A DNA stretch of 53,147 bases, from positions 1-53,147 of the forward strand of contig CAKSPH010000017.1 of the NCBI GenBank assembly GCA_934481355.1, given 5' to 3'. The DNA is from an uncultured Oscillospiraceae bacterium. GTDB taxonomy: Bacteria > Bacillota > Clostridia > Oscillospirales > Ruminococcaceae. The notes beneath the pieces were generated by a model. That model made no database searches and was not told where the DNA came from. It worked only from the letters and a program-made list of their open reading frames with translations. Positions 7,323 through 18,435 of this stretch are shown here, one piece after another (position 1 is the stretch's first letter; the number at the start of each line of letters is the position of its first letter). The position numbers and the translations under genes are program-made.

Positions 7323-9149
7323 TTATTCAGTAGTAACGGATTTTGCAAGATTCCTGGGCTTGTCGGGATCAATACCGCGGAGCACTGACGTGTAATACGC
7401 GATGAACTGAAGCGCGCATACCGTCGGAAGCGGAAGCAGCATATCGTCAAGGTCTGCGTCTATCTCCAGCCGGAGATCCACCGTGTTCTCAGCGAAAACG
7501 GTTCCCTTGCGGCAGACCGCGATGATGAAGCCTCCGCGCGCCTTGACCTCCTCCATATTGCTGATGGTCTTGGCGAGGATATCCGCCTGGGTAACCACGG
7601 TTATCACCGGGATTCCCGGCTCGATAAGCGAGATGGTGCCGTGCTTCAGCTCGCCAGCCGCATACGCTTCTGAATGGATATAGCTAATCTCCTTCAGTTT
7701 CAGCGAGCCCTCCAGCGAAAGCGCGTAATCAAAGCTCCTGCCGATGAAGAACAGATTATCTGCGTTAACCAGCTTGCTTGCGATGAACTGGCACTCGTCC
7801 TTGTTGTCGATGACCTTCTGTATCGCAGCCGGAGCAGTCAGAAGCTGCGCCGTGAGCTCTTTCATGCGCGCCTCGTCTATCATTCCCCGGGCGAAAGCAA
7901 ACCGGAACGCCAGCATATACAGCACGGAGATCTGCGCCGTGTACGCCTTTGTGGAGGCTACCGCGACCTCGGGTCCCGCGAGCGTGTGGATATACATATC
8001 CGCCTGACGCGCTATCGCGGAGTACTTCACATTCACAACTGCGAGGGTTTTCGCTCCGCGCGCCCTGGCAAGCTCCAGACCTGCCTTGGTGTCGGCGGTT
8101 TCGCCGCTCTGGGAAACCAGAATAACCAGATCTCCCTCGCCTACGATGGGGTCCATATACCGGAACTCCGAAGCGACCTCAACGGTGACAGGCACCCGTG
8201 CGAGCTTCTCTATCGCATAGCGCGCCACGATCCCGGCGTGCATTGCGGTTCCGCAGGCAACGACGAACACGCGCCTTACGTCCCGCAGGAGCTCGTCTGT
8301 AAGCCCTGTGTTCTCGAAATACGGCTCTCCGTCCCTGCAGCAGGAGTTCAGCGTTTTAGCCACTACCTCCGGCTGTTCGTGTATCTCTTTCAGCATGAAA
8401 TGAGGGTAGCCGCATTTCTGCGCCTGCTCAACGTCCCATTCGGCAACGCTTACCTCTTTCTGTTCCGGAAGTCCGTGAACATCGTAAAACTCAACGCGGT
8501 CGTTCCTCATGCAGACTATATCGTCGTTATCCAGAAGAACGTACTTTTTCGTGTATTTCAGGAACGCCGGGATATCGCTGCCGATGAAATACTCGTTCTC
8601 ACCGATCCCGACTATAAGCGGGCTTTCCTTGCGGGCAGCGTAGATCCTGTCCGGGAAATCCTTAAAGATTATACCAAGCGCATAGCTTCCCTGAAGCTCT
8701 TTGAGCGTTTCTGTGATGGCGCGGAGCGGGTTCCTCTCGGAGTAGTAGTAATCCAGCAGGCAGGCGACGACCTCGCTGTCCGTCTGGGAGGTAAACGTGT
8801 ATCCCTTTTCCGTCAGGAACTGCTTTAGCTCGATGTAATTTTCGATTATTCCGTTGTGGACAATCGTCACCCTGCCGTTTGAATGCGGGTGGGAGTTCAG
8901 GTCGCTGGGCTCGCCGTGGGTCGCCCACCTTGTATGGCCTATTCCGCAGTGCCCCACCGGGCTTCCCTCCTTGCGGAGCTTCTCGCGCATATCGCTGAGC
9001 TTTCCCTTGGTCTTGACCGTTTTTATTCCGGTCTTTTCGAAAACCGCGATACCGGCACTGTCATAGCCGCGGTACTCCAGTTTCTCCAGACCCTGCATAA
9101 GCACGTCAGTGCAGTCGCGCTGACCTATGTATCCTACTATTCCGCACAT
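7323..9149 (-). CDS. glmS: Glutamine-fructose-6-phosphate aminotransferase (isomerising)
   Basis: 608 residues, normal for GlmS. It makes glucosamine-6-phosphate from fructose-6-phosphate and glutamine, the first step to UDP-GlcNAc and peptidoglycan. The N-terminal Ntn glutaminase starts MCGIVGYIG with Cys2 and includes HTRWATHGEPSD. Two SIS isomerase domains follow (about 285-430 and 455-600), with VSQSGETADT, ASTKAYTAQ and the conserved C-terminal DPDKPRNLAKSVTTE. The start has GGAGGA upstream. The leader from its promoter is only about 85 nt, too short for a glmS ribozyme, and nothing resembles one. Confidence 0.98.
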   Translation of the reverse strand: MCGIVGYIGQRDCTDVLMQGLEKLEYRGYDSAGIAVFEKTGIKTVKTKGKLSDMREKLRKEGSPVGHCGIGHTRWATHGEPSDLNSHPHSNGRVTIVHNGIIENYIELKQFLTEKGYTFTSQTDSEVVACLLDYYYSERNPLRAITETLKELQGSYALGIIFKDFPDRIYAARKESPLIVGIGENEYFIGSDIPAFLKYTKKYVLLDNDDIVCMRNDRVEFYDVHGLPEQKEVSVAEWDVEQAQKCGYPHFMLKEIHEQPEVVAKTLNSCCRDGEPYFENTGLTDELLRDVRRVFVVACGTAMHAGIVARYAIEKLARVPVTVEVASEFRYMDPIVGEGDLVILVSQSGETADTKAGLELARARGAKTLAVVNVKYSAIARQADMYIHTLAGPEVAVASTKAYTAQISVLYMLAFRFAFARGMIDEARMKELTAQLLTAPAAIQKVIDNKDECQFIASKLVNADNLFFIGRSFDYALSLEGSLKLKEISYIHSEAYAAGELKHGTISLIEPGIPVITVVTQADILAKTISNMEEVKARGGFIIAVCRKGTVFAENTVDLRLEIDADLDDMLLPLPTVCALQFIAYYTSVLRGIDPDKPRNLAKSVTTE

Positions 9150-9224
9150 TATATTTTCCTCCAGGCATAGATTTCTTTATATTTATTCGGTTTCCCCGTT
9201 AAAAATTCGTCCTGACCTCTCCTA

Positions 9225-9253
9225 ATTATAGCACAGACAGCGGAAAAATGCAA
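9225..9253 (-). promoter_or_regulatory. Probable glmS promoter
   Basis: On the minus strand TTGCAT (9248-9253), 17-bp spacer, TATAAT (9225-9230). The inverted repeat 9237-9247/9275-9285 overlaps its -35 side. Confidence 0.6.
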
Positions 9254-9285
9254 GTACGCCGGAGCGTTTCGCGCTTTTCCGCTGT
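9237..9285 (-). terminator. Inverted repeat downstream of the amidase gene, candidate terminator
   Basis: ACAGCGGAAAA (9237-9247) and TTTTCCGCTGT (9275-9285) are perfect 11-bp arms with a 27-nt loop. The loop is long and no clean T-run follows on the minus strand, so the terminator call is tentative. It coincides with the glmS promoter. Confidence 0.4.
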
Positions 9286-9292
9286 GGATTTT

Positions 9293-12200
9293 TTATTCTA
9301 CTCTTATGCCCCCGCCGCCGATGTCGGAATCCGACGTGTCCGGCTCGGAGGCGTCCGATGTTTCCCCGGTCACGGGAATTTCCGGCTCAGGGATTTCCGG
9401 CTCAGAGGCGTCCGGCTCGGCTGTTTCAGGAGTTTCCGGTTCGGACGTGTCATTGTGCTCCGGCTCGGAGGTATCCGTGCCGTTGTCGGGGACTGCGGGT
9501 TCCTCGGTATGGGACGGAGCGTTATCGTCAGGAGCTTCCGGCGTATCCGGGGTTTCGGGAGTTCCGCCGTTATCCGGAGCCTCGCTGCTGCCGCTGCCGG
9601 AATAGCTCAGACCGCTGCGCGCGAAATATGCCTTTACGCCGTCCGCAATGGACTGCGCCATTCCCGACTGGCGCGACGGATCAGCCATGACCATGCACTC
9701 CCGCTCGTTGGAGATGAAGCCCATCTCCACAAGCACGGACGGGAAATCCTGCTGGAGCGTTACCCAGTAGTAGCTGTATTTCTCGCCGCGGCTGCTCCGG
9801 GTGCCGTCATTGTAAACGCTGTAATCGTAATACGCCGACAGCTTGTCGTTTATGCTCTCCGCGAGGGGCTGAGAGAACGGCGTGAAATAATACACCTCAA
9901 CGCCGTGAGCCTGTTCGTTCAGGGCGGAATTGCAGTGCAGCGAAATGAACATATCCGCGCCGTAAGCCCTCGCCACTGTCGGGCGTGTGTTCGTGAGGAT
10001 AAACTCGCTCTCGGTCCTGAGCCTTACTACTGTCGCGCCCATTGCGGTGAGCTTCTGTTCAAGCTGCTTTGCGACTGCAAGGTTCACGGACTGCTCCGTA
10101 ACGTTGCCGATAGCGCCCGGGTCAAGCTTTTCCGCGTATTTCCCGTAGCCGTGCCCCGGGTCGATGACTATTACCTTGCCGGAAAGGCTTCCGGTAGGAA
10201 CGCTGAACGTTATCATCAGGTCGCCGTTTTCGTCATAATACGCGCCGCAGCCGCTGTATATTCCCGCCTGACGCAGCGTCAGCGTGAGCCGGAATTTCGG
10301 CACGCCGTTACGCGTTACGGTATCCCAGCTTCCGGAGCTGAAAAGCGAGCAGCTTGAAAAATCCGGGAGCTTCGTTACGCTGGTAACGTTGTCGAAAATT
10401 ATCTCAACCGTGGAGGCGTTGAAATCGGCAACTCCGTAAGGGCCGTCGTCCTCCTCAGCGTAGCTCACCGGAGCCGTCACGTTGAACGTTGACTTGTAAT
10501 CAAGATGTATTTTCAGGAAGCTCTTTCCGCCGGAGTTCCCGACCGCCTTTACATACAGGCTGTTCTCGCCAAGTCCCGTATCCGTGAACGTAGTCACGTC
10601 CGAAGCCTTGTATCTCCGCCCGGAGGTGCTTATCAGATAATCCCCGGAGGTGCTCTTGTAATAATCCAGCGAACCCGCAGGGAGCTGCGAAAGCACGGGG
10701 CACGGCGCTCCGCCGGTGGTCTGGCTGTCGTACAGCACGGTGTAGTTGTTCAGGGTCTTTATGTAGGTCACGCTCTCGGAGGAGGACGCCACCGGTGATA
10801 TCGTGCCGACTACCTCGCCGGTGCCTGCGTTCGTCTGGTCCTTTATCTCATCAACGACTACCTCTTTCGGAGGCTCCGGCTCGGCGTCTATCGTTATGCT
10901 GCCGCCGGTCATGTACTCCTCTATTCCCTTGTAGACCGCGTAATATGACGTATTTCCGAGCTGCTGCTTCTCGCCGATCTTTCCCTCGGGGACGCGGTAA
11001 TAGCCCACGAATCTGGCGTAATCGGAGTTTGCGTCAAGCTCCTCGCTGGCGCCGGATCTCTCGCGGAGCTTCACGGTGGTGCCGCCTATCACGGCAGTCA
11101 CCTTGCTTCCGCTGTACGCGACAGCCTCCAGCGTAACCCGGGAGCCGCCCTCCACCAGAATGTCGCTGGTCTGCCCGATGGAGCTCAGAACGTCAACGCG
11201 GCGCTCTATCGAGTAGTTTATCTTCTTGCCCTTGTGCTCGATGGTAAAGCTGTTCCTGCCGACTTTCAGCTCCTTCTGGAAGTAGAAGTTGCCCGCCTCG
11301 TTCAGCTTTATCTTTTCGCCGTCAAACAGCACGTCGAAGTTCTCGTCAAAGGTACCCATGAACTTCACCGTTGAATCGTATGTAACGAAGCTGGTCTGGG
11401 TCGGGGACGTCATCTGGAGCGTGTCAAACAGCGTGTTCGTATTTATCTGCTCGTCAAAATATTTCAGCAGCGTTGTGGTGGAGCCTAGCCTGTCCTCCCG
11501 CAGACCCTGCAGGGAGTTGAAGCAGCTTCCGCCAAGCGTCGGGTACTGCTCCATTATCGAGAGCTGCCGCAGGAGCTGATCCTCGTACCAGCCGGCGTAC
11601 CCTCCTATACGCTCGTTCAGGTGGAGGACGTACATCTTCGTGTCCGTTTCGTCCGCAAGGGCGCTCCACCACGAAATTACCGTATCGAAGTCGAGCGCCG
11701 CGTCAGAATCGGTGCCGTATGCCTTGACGACTATCATATCGGCATAGCCGCGGCTCAGGTACTCTTTCGTGTCGCAGTGACCGTCAAACAGCGCCTGCAC
11801 GACGTCTGCGGTGTCCGAGCCGCCCTCTTTTGAGGAGGAGTTCGCCCACATATCGGTTATCAGGAGCCCGACTGCCGTGGTGTTGCTGGTGCCGCGTATT
11901 ACCTCGGACAGGGTGCGGACGATGTACTCGTTGGTTTCGTACAGCCAGTTCTCATAGCCGATTCCGGAGCCGCTCGCCATGTACTCTGCGAACATCTCCG
12001 GCGTGTCGTAGGTGTAATAATCGTTGAGGATGATTCCCTCGCAGGCATATTTCATCGCAAACTTGTGAGCCGCCGCCGCGAATCCCGCCCGGAGCCCTCC
12101 GCCCTGGGAGGTCACTTCCGCGATAAGGGAGTTCACGTCAAGCTGGACGTACGCGTTGAAGCCGCTGTCGTGCGCGTAGTCGATAACCGCGCCGAGCGCT

Positions 12201-12544
12201 TCCCTGCCGGAGCCCATATCGAGATCGTAGCATTTTTCGCCCTCGCAGTCAGTGTTTATCACAACCGTATTCATGTCGAAGCCGGAAAGCTCCTCAAACA
12301 GCGCAGGGAGCTCCTCTGCAAGGGATGCGTCCGTCTGCTCGCCGGTGTAGAAATCCACCGTCGGAGTGAGCGACACCGCGCGCATTCCGTCCGGAAGGTA
12401 GACCATGCTCTCACCGGTCATGAGGACGGCGGCATTCTCCTGCCCGGGCTGCGCTTCCTCCGCCGCCGGGAGCGCCGAAGCCGTTCCCGCCAGGATGCAC
12501 AGCGTGAGCGCCGCGCTTGTCAGTCCTTTTATAAATCTGTTCAT
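9293..12544 (-). CDS. Large secreted N-acetylmuramoyl-L-alanine amidase with an N-terminal glycosidase-like domain
   Basis: A 1083-residue secreted protein. A signal peptide (1-~25, FIKGLTSAALTLCILAGTASA) is followed by a TIM-barrel-like domain at about 50-350 resembling GHL10/DUF187-type putative glycosidases (VSLTPTVDFYTG, GIILNDYY, VVKAYGTDSDA). A long middle region (about 360-785) of beta-rich, probably SH3/Ig-like modules comes next. The Amidase_3 domain is at about 788-980, with zinc-ligand motifs VIDPGHG, the Glu of NVTEQSVNL and SLHCN, and the catalytic Glu in LVEMGFISN. The last ~100 residues are a Pro/Glu/Thr/Ser-rich tail of repeated EP, SEPE and TPE motifs. Amidase_3 enzymes cleave the lactyl-alanine bond of peptidoglycan during daughter-cell separation or sporulation. 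The gene lies 15 nt after a GHL10 lipoprotein gene on the same strand. Confidence 0.9.
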   Translation of the reverse strand: MNRFIKGLTSAALTLCILAGTASALPAAEEAQPGQENAAVLMTGESMVYLPDGMRAVSLTPTVDFYTGEQTDASLAEELPALFEELSGFDMNTVVINTDCEGEKCYDLDMGSGREALGAVIDYAHDSGFNAYVQLDVNSLIAEVTSQGGGLRAGFAAAAHKFAMKYACEGIILNDYYTYDTPEMFAEYMASGSGIGYENWLYETNEYIVRTLSEVIRGTSNTTAVGLLITDMWANSSSKEGGSDTADVVQALFDGHCDTKEYLSRGYADMIVVKAYGTDSDAALDFDTVISWWSALADETDTKMYVLHLNERIGGYAGWYEDQLLRQLSIMEQYPTLGGSCFNSLQGLREDRLGSTTTLLKYFDEQINTNTLFDTLQMTSPTQTSFVTYDSTVKFMGTFDENFDVLFDGEKIKLNEAGNFYFQKELKVGRNSFTIEHKGKKINYSIERRVDVLSSIGQTSDILVEGGSRVTLEAVAYSGSKVTAVIGGTTVKLRERSGASEELDANSDYARFVGYYRVPEGKIGEKQQLGNTSYYAVYKGIEEYMTGGSITIDAEPEPPKEVVVDEIKDQTNAGTGEVVGTISPVASSSESVTYIKTLNNYTVLYDSQTTGGAPCPVLSQLPAGSLDYYKSTSGDYLISTSGRRYKASDVTTFTDTGLGENSLYVKAVGNSGGKSFLKIHLDYKSTFNVTAPVSYAEEDDGPYGVADFNASTVEIIFDNVTSVTKLPDFSSCSLFSSGSWDTVTRNGVPKFRLTLTLRQAGIYSGCGAYYDENGDLMITFSVPTGSLSGKVIVIDPGHGYGKYAEKLDPGAIGNVTEQSVNLAVAKQLEQKLTAMGATVVRLRTESEFILTNTRPTVARAYGADMFISLHCNSALNEQAHGVEVYYFTPFSQPLAESINDKLSAYYDYSVYNDGTRSSRGEKYSYYWVTLQQDFPSVLVEMGFISNERECMVMADPSRQSGMAQSIADGVKAYFARSGLSYSGSGSSEAPDNGGTPETPDTPEAPDDNAPSHTEEPAVPDNGTDTSEPEHNDTSEPETPETAEPDASEPEIPEPEIPVTGETSDASEPDTSDSDIGGGGIRVE

Positions 12545-12559
12545 CTTATTTCCCCGATA

Positions 12560-14080
12560 TCAGATAAGCTCCTTAAGAGCCGAAATTTCCCTGTTCACTG
12601 CGGCGCTGACCGTGCTTTCCGGAGCGAAAACGCTTCGGTAGCTGTACAGCGCGAATCCGCCGTAGCTCTGGCATTTCCTTGCCTCGGCGAGCTGCCGCGA
12701 GATTATGTCGCTGTTGTTTATCCACTCGTATTTTCCGCTTCCCGCCCACTTGTCCTCGCAGCCTGCCTTAGATACTGAAAGCCCCGCGACTATCGGGATA
12801 CCGCCCTTTACGCCGAGCGCCTCCCAGTCGTCAAGCGTGGACTTGTACGGCGCTGCGGAATTCTCAAAGCCATAGTATATCTGCGGTATCATCATGTCGA
12901 GATACCCCGGGGTGGTGCACCACTTGCGCACGTCCGCATAGAGCTGCGTGTAGTTGTTCTCTATCCGTCCCTGAACGCTCACGCTGAAAACCGCCGTGGG
13001 GTTTGATTCCCTGACGGCGCCGTAAAGCTCGGACACCATTCTGTCGCAGTTCGCGAACCTGAAATCTTCAAGGCTGGAGGCTCCGCTGGCTTTGAACGCG
13101 GCGCTGTCGAACGAAGCGTCCGTTGTCGGGTAGAAATAGTCGTCGATATGGAGCCCGTCAACATCGTAGTTCGCAACTATCTCGGCGGCGCCCCCGGCGA
13201 TGTATTTTGTCACCTCGTCATAAGCGGGATTCAGGTAATAGGTGCCGTTCACATCAACCGCGTACTTTCCCGCCATGCCTTCAGCCGTGGCGTATGTGTA
13301 CACCGGATATCCCTTATAGCCGGATATCTGCGAAGTCCCGCAGGCTCTCAGCGGGTTTATCCATGCCTGAAACGATATCCCGCGGGAGTGCGCCTCCTCT
13401 ATCATTATTTCCAGCGGGTCGTAGCCCGGGTCGCTGCCAACGGAGCCTGTCGCATACTTCGTCCACGGGAACAGCTCCGAGCGGTAATACGCGTCGCTGT
13501 GGGAGCGCACATGAACATACGCCGTGTTTATCCCCAGAGATACGCAGTTGTCGAATATCCCGGCGATTCCCCTGCGGAAGCCCTCGGCGGTCTGCCCCTG
13601 AAGCACCTCCGCAAGCTCGATGTAGCTTATCCATATGCCCTTTACCTCGGAGTAATTCAGCGCCTTGTAGTTCCGCGCACCGGAGCCTGTATCCGGCTTT
13701 TCCTGGGGCTTTGCGGACTGCGTGGTTCTGGAGGTCGTCCTTGCAGGCTTCGATGTGGTCTGGGTCGTGTCCGCAGGCTTGGCGGTGGAGCTTGTGGTTT
13801 CCGGCTTTTCGGCGGAGGCAGAAGTGGTCTGCTCCGTTGTGCCCGGGGTCGTGGTCTGCTCCGGTGCCGTGTTCGCGCCTGTATGGGAGGCGGTCGTGCT
13901 CTCCGGCGCGGAACCGGTATCGTCCACCCGGATACCGCCCGATGTTCCGGAGTAATCTATCCCGTCAGAGCTGCCTATCTCCGGAATGCCGCTGTCCTGG
14001 CTCCCCCCGGAGAATCCGCACCCGTTCAGGAACGCGGCAAGAATAAGGGCAATAAGCGCCCCTATGCTGTTATTTTTCAT
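12560..14080 (-). CDS. GHL10-family putative glycosidase lipoprotein
   Basis: A 506-residue lipoprotein. MKNNSIGALIALILAAFLNGCG is a clear lipoprotein signal with Cys about residue 21. The start is fixed by GAGGG upstream and by this signal. A Thr/Ser/Pro-rich linker (about 25-150; repeated TTS, TTQ and PAD/PAR motifs) leads to a GHL10 (PF02638-type) TIM-barrel domain, with KGIWISYIEL, NTAYVHVRSHSDA, SRGISFQAWINPLR, VDGLHIDDYFYP, MMIPQIYYGFEN and GGFALYSYRSVF. Members are thought to act on peptidoglycan or other glycans, and some cleave denuded glycan strands. It is co-transcribed with the amidase, suggesting a joint wall-remodelling role. The promoter at 14142-14170 drives both. Confidence 0.88.
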   Translation of the reverse strand: MKNNSIGALIALILAAFLNGCGFSGGSQDSGIPEIGSSDGIDYSGTSGGIRVDDTGSAPESTTASHTGANTAPEQTTTPGTTEQTTSASAEKPETTSSTAKPADTTQTTSKPARTTSRTTQSAKPQEKPDTGSGARNYKALNYSEVKGIWISYIELAEVLQGQTAEGFRRGIAGIFDNCVSLGINTAYVHVRSHSDAYYRSELFPWTKYATGSVGSDPGYDPLEIMIEEAHSRGISFQAWINPLRACGTSQISGYKGYPVYTYATAEGMAGKYAVDVNGTYYLNPAYDEVTKYIAGGAAEIVANYDVDGLHIDDYFYPTTDASFDSAAFKASGASSLEDFRFANCDRMVSELYGAVRESNPTAVFSVSVQGRIENNYTQLYADVRKWCTTPGYLDMMIPQIYYGFENSAAPYKSTLDDWEALGVKGGIPIVAGLSVSKAGCEDKWAGSGKYEWINNSDIISRQLAEARKCQSYGGFALYSYRSVFAPESTVSAAVNREISALKELI

Positions 14081-14141
14081 GTATATTTTCCCTCTGGTGC
14101 GCAGGTTCGCCCTGCGCTTTCTTATCTGTATAGTTAATAAT

Positions 14142-14170
14142 ATTATAACATCGTACCGCTTCAATGTCAA
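14142..14170 (-). promoter_or_regulatory. Promoter of the GHL10-amidase operon
   Basis: On the minus strand TTGACA (14165-14170), 17-bp spacer, TATAAT (14142-14147): full consensus, about 60 bp before the lipoprotein start. Confidence 0.8.
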
Positions 14171-14261
14171 TAGCAGGAAAGGATTTTCACAGCGCCCGGA
14201 GCGTATTCTGCCAGAAAAAAGCAGTTTTCATAAAATACCGCCCGTTTTCGGAGAAAACGCC

Positions 14262-14290
14262 TTGAAATCCGGCTTCCGGCGTGGTACAAT
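14262..14290 (+). promoter_or_regulatory. Promoter of the GH5 mannanase gene
   Basis: TTGAAA (14262-14267), 17-bp spacer, TACAAT (14285-14290), about 30 bp before the ATG at 14320. Confidence 0.7.
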
Positions 14291-14319
14291 TAATATATCA
14301 ACTCACGAAAGGAACCGTA

Positions 14320-15393
14320 ATGGAAAGGAAACACATGAACTCTATCTTGGCAGGAATACTTGCGATAACAGTTGCTCTCAGCTCCGGCTGCGCGAAAACC
14401 GGGAACATCAGCTCCTCCGATATCGAGAGCATCATAAGCAGCGTTGAGGCTGTGACCTCCGGCTGCACCGGGGAAAGCACCCCGGACGAGGTACAGCAGG
14501 AGGGCTTCTCCGTCAGGGGGACCCAGCTCATCGACGCGAACGGAAACGAATTCATCATGCGCGGAATAAATCATCCGCACTCATGGTTCACCGCCCAGGA
14601 CGACACCGCGCTTGAAGCCATCGCCGCCACCGGCGCGAACACCGTGCGGATAGTGTGCGGCAGCGGTCAGCAGTACACAAAGGACAGCGTGGAGAGCCTG
14701 AACAGGATAACCGACAAGTGCCGCGACCTCGGCATGATATCCATTCTGGAGGTGCATGACATCACCGGAAAGGACGACAAATCCCTGCTTGAAGCCGCCG
14801 CAGACTATTGGATATCCGTAAAGGACGCGCTCATCGGAAAGGAAAGCTATGTTATCCTGAACATCGCCAACGAGTGGGTCGGAACATGGGACGGCGAGGG
14901 CTGGTGCGGCGGCTACACCTCCGTCATTCCGGAGCTGCGCGAAGCAGGCATAAGGAACACCATCATGGTTGACGCCGCAGGCTGGGGACAGTACGGCAAG
15001 AGCGTTTCCGACTTCGGTGAGCAGGTTCTCGCCGCTGACCCGGACGGCAACACGATGTTCTCCATCCATATGTACGGCACCGCCGGGAAGAACAAGGCGA
15101 CCATCGCCGGGAACCTCAAAAGCGCCACCGACAAGGGGCTGTGCGTTATCGTCGGCGAGTTCGGCTGGAACCACTCAGACGGCGACGTTGACGAGGAATA
15201 CATCATGCAGTACTGCGCCGAAAACGGCATAGGCTGGCTCGCCTGGAGCTGGAAGGGCAACGGGGGCGGCGTTGAGTACCTCGACCTGGCGAACGAGTGG
15301 GACGGCTCGGTGCTCTCCGACTGGGGAAACACCATCGTCAACGGTGAAAACGGACTGAAAGCCACATCGCAGAAATGCAGCGTGTTCAGGTAA
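14320..15393 (+). CDS. GH5 (subfamily 8-like) endo-beta-1,4-mannanase lipoprotein
   Basis: A 357-residue protein with a lipoprotein signal (ILAGILAITVALSSGC, lipidated Cys about 25), a short linker, then a GH5 barrel from about residue 68. The opening FSVRGTQLIDANGNEFIMRG and the motifs NTVRIVCGSGQQYT, LEVHDITGKDD, NIANEWVGTWDG, VDAAGWGQYG, FSIHMYGTAG, VGEFGWNHSDGDVDE and WLAWSWKGNG match bacterial GH5_8 mannanases. The acid/base is the Glu of ANEW and the nucleophile the Glu of GEFGW. It would cut mannan or glucomannan at the cell surface. The start is set by AAAGGAA. There is no carbohydrate-binding or dockerin module, so it is a free-standing surface enzyme. It is a single-gene unit between its own promoter and a hairpin. 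Confidence 0.9.
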   Translation: MERKHMNSILAGILAITVALSSGCAKTGNISSSDIESIISSVEAVTSGCTGESTPDEVQQEGFSVRGTQLIDANGNEFIMRGINHPHSWFTAQDDTALEAIAATGANTVRIVCGSGQQYTKDSVESLNRITDKCRDLGMISILEVHDITGKDDKSLLEAAADYWISVKDALIGKESYVILNIANEWVGTWDGEGWCGGYTSVIPELREAGIRNTIMVDAAGWGQYGKSVSDFGEQVLAADPDGNTMFSIHMYGTAGKNKATIAGNLKSATDKGLCVIVGEFGWNHSDGDVDEEYIMQYCAENGIGWLAWSWKGNGGGVEYLDLANEWDGSVLSDWGNTIVNGENGLKATSQKCSVFR

Positions 15394-15405
15394 ATCAAAC
15401 AGAAA

Positions 15406-15430
15406 AAGGCGGAGTGCAATGCTCCGCCTT
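15406..15430. terminator. Bidirectional terminator between the mannanase gene and ligA
   Basis: AAGGCGGAG and CTCCGCCTT form a 9-bp stem with a 7-nt loop, flanked by A- and T-rich tracts, between convergent genes. Confidence 0.85.
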
Positions 15431-15434
15431 TGTT

Positions 15435-18114
<2,680 letters not shown>

Positions 18115-18120
18115 GAACAT

Positions 18121-18153
18121 CACCTCTGCATATTCTATGTCTATGCAGAGGTG
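18121..18153 (-). promoter_or_regulatory. Inverted repeat sequestering the yunB ribosome-binding site
   Basis: Perfect 12-bp arms CACCTCTGCATA (18121-18132) and TATGCAGAGGTG (18142-18153) enclose a 9-nt loop. On the transcript the 3' arm contains the GAGGTG Shine-Dalgarno of yunB, so the hairpin would mask it. A DNA-level operator is the alternative. Confidence 0.6.
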
Positions 18154-18160
18154 TGCGTGA

Positions 18161-18181
18161 ATCTGTACAGTTTGTACAGAT
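18161..18181. promoter_or_regulatory. Small palindrome upstream of yunB
   Basis: ATCTGTAC and GTACAGAT, 8-bp perfect arms with a 5-nt centre. This is operator-like symmetry in the yunB upstream region; no known regulator is recognised. Confidence 0.35.
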
Positions 18182-18189
18182 ATTTATTA

Positions 18190-18281
18190 TGGAGGGTATG
18201 GAGGGTTTACATAACCTTTCTACTAAAAAATCAGAAAGAAAAATATATAAAAGAAGTTATAGTAACCCTCCATACCTTCCA
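18190..18281. repeat. Tandem hairpin element, unit 1
   Basis: The left arm (18190-18207) is two 9-mers TGGAGGGTA/TGGAGGGTT. The right arm (18264-18281) is its complement at 17 of 18 positions, the exception being a G-T pair. The 56-nt AT-rich loop shares sequence with units 2 and 3, including TATATA and the ATAAAAGAAGTTATAG segment found again in unit 3. Confidence 0.85.
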
Positions 18282-18298
18282 CCTGTAAAAAAATGGTT

Positions 18299-18389
18299 TG
18301 CAGGGTGTGCAGGGTTTATATAACCCTTTTACTGAAATTCAAAGAAGAAAAATATATAGAAAGTATACAGCAACCCTGCAAACCCTGCA
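18299..18389. repeat. Tandem hairpin element, unit 2
   Basis: The left arm (18299-18316) is TGCAGGGTG/TGCAGGGTT. The right arm (18372-18389), AACCCTGCA repeated twice, pairs at 17 of 18 positions. The 55-nt loop begins TATATAACCCTTTTA as in unit 3. The arm dinucleotide is CA where unit 1 has GA and unit 3 has AC, with matching changes on the opposite arm. Confidence 0.85.
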
Positions 18390-18435
18390 TAAATCCCAAA
18401 ACTTGGAATAATCGCACAACTTCCAGATTGTGGGA

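Noticed and set aside
7674..8828. Long plus-strand frame of 384 codons opposite glmS
   Set aside because: Antisense shadow of a well-conserved GlmS coding sequence in GC-rich DNA; no family resemblance.
9150..9253. glmS ribozyme upstream of glmS
   Set aside because: The leader from the promoter is only about 85 nt and lacks the conserved ribozyme core.
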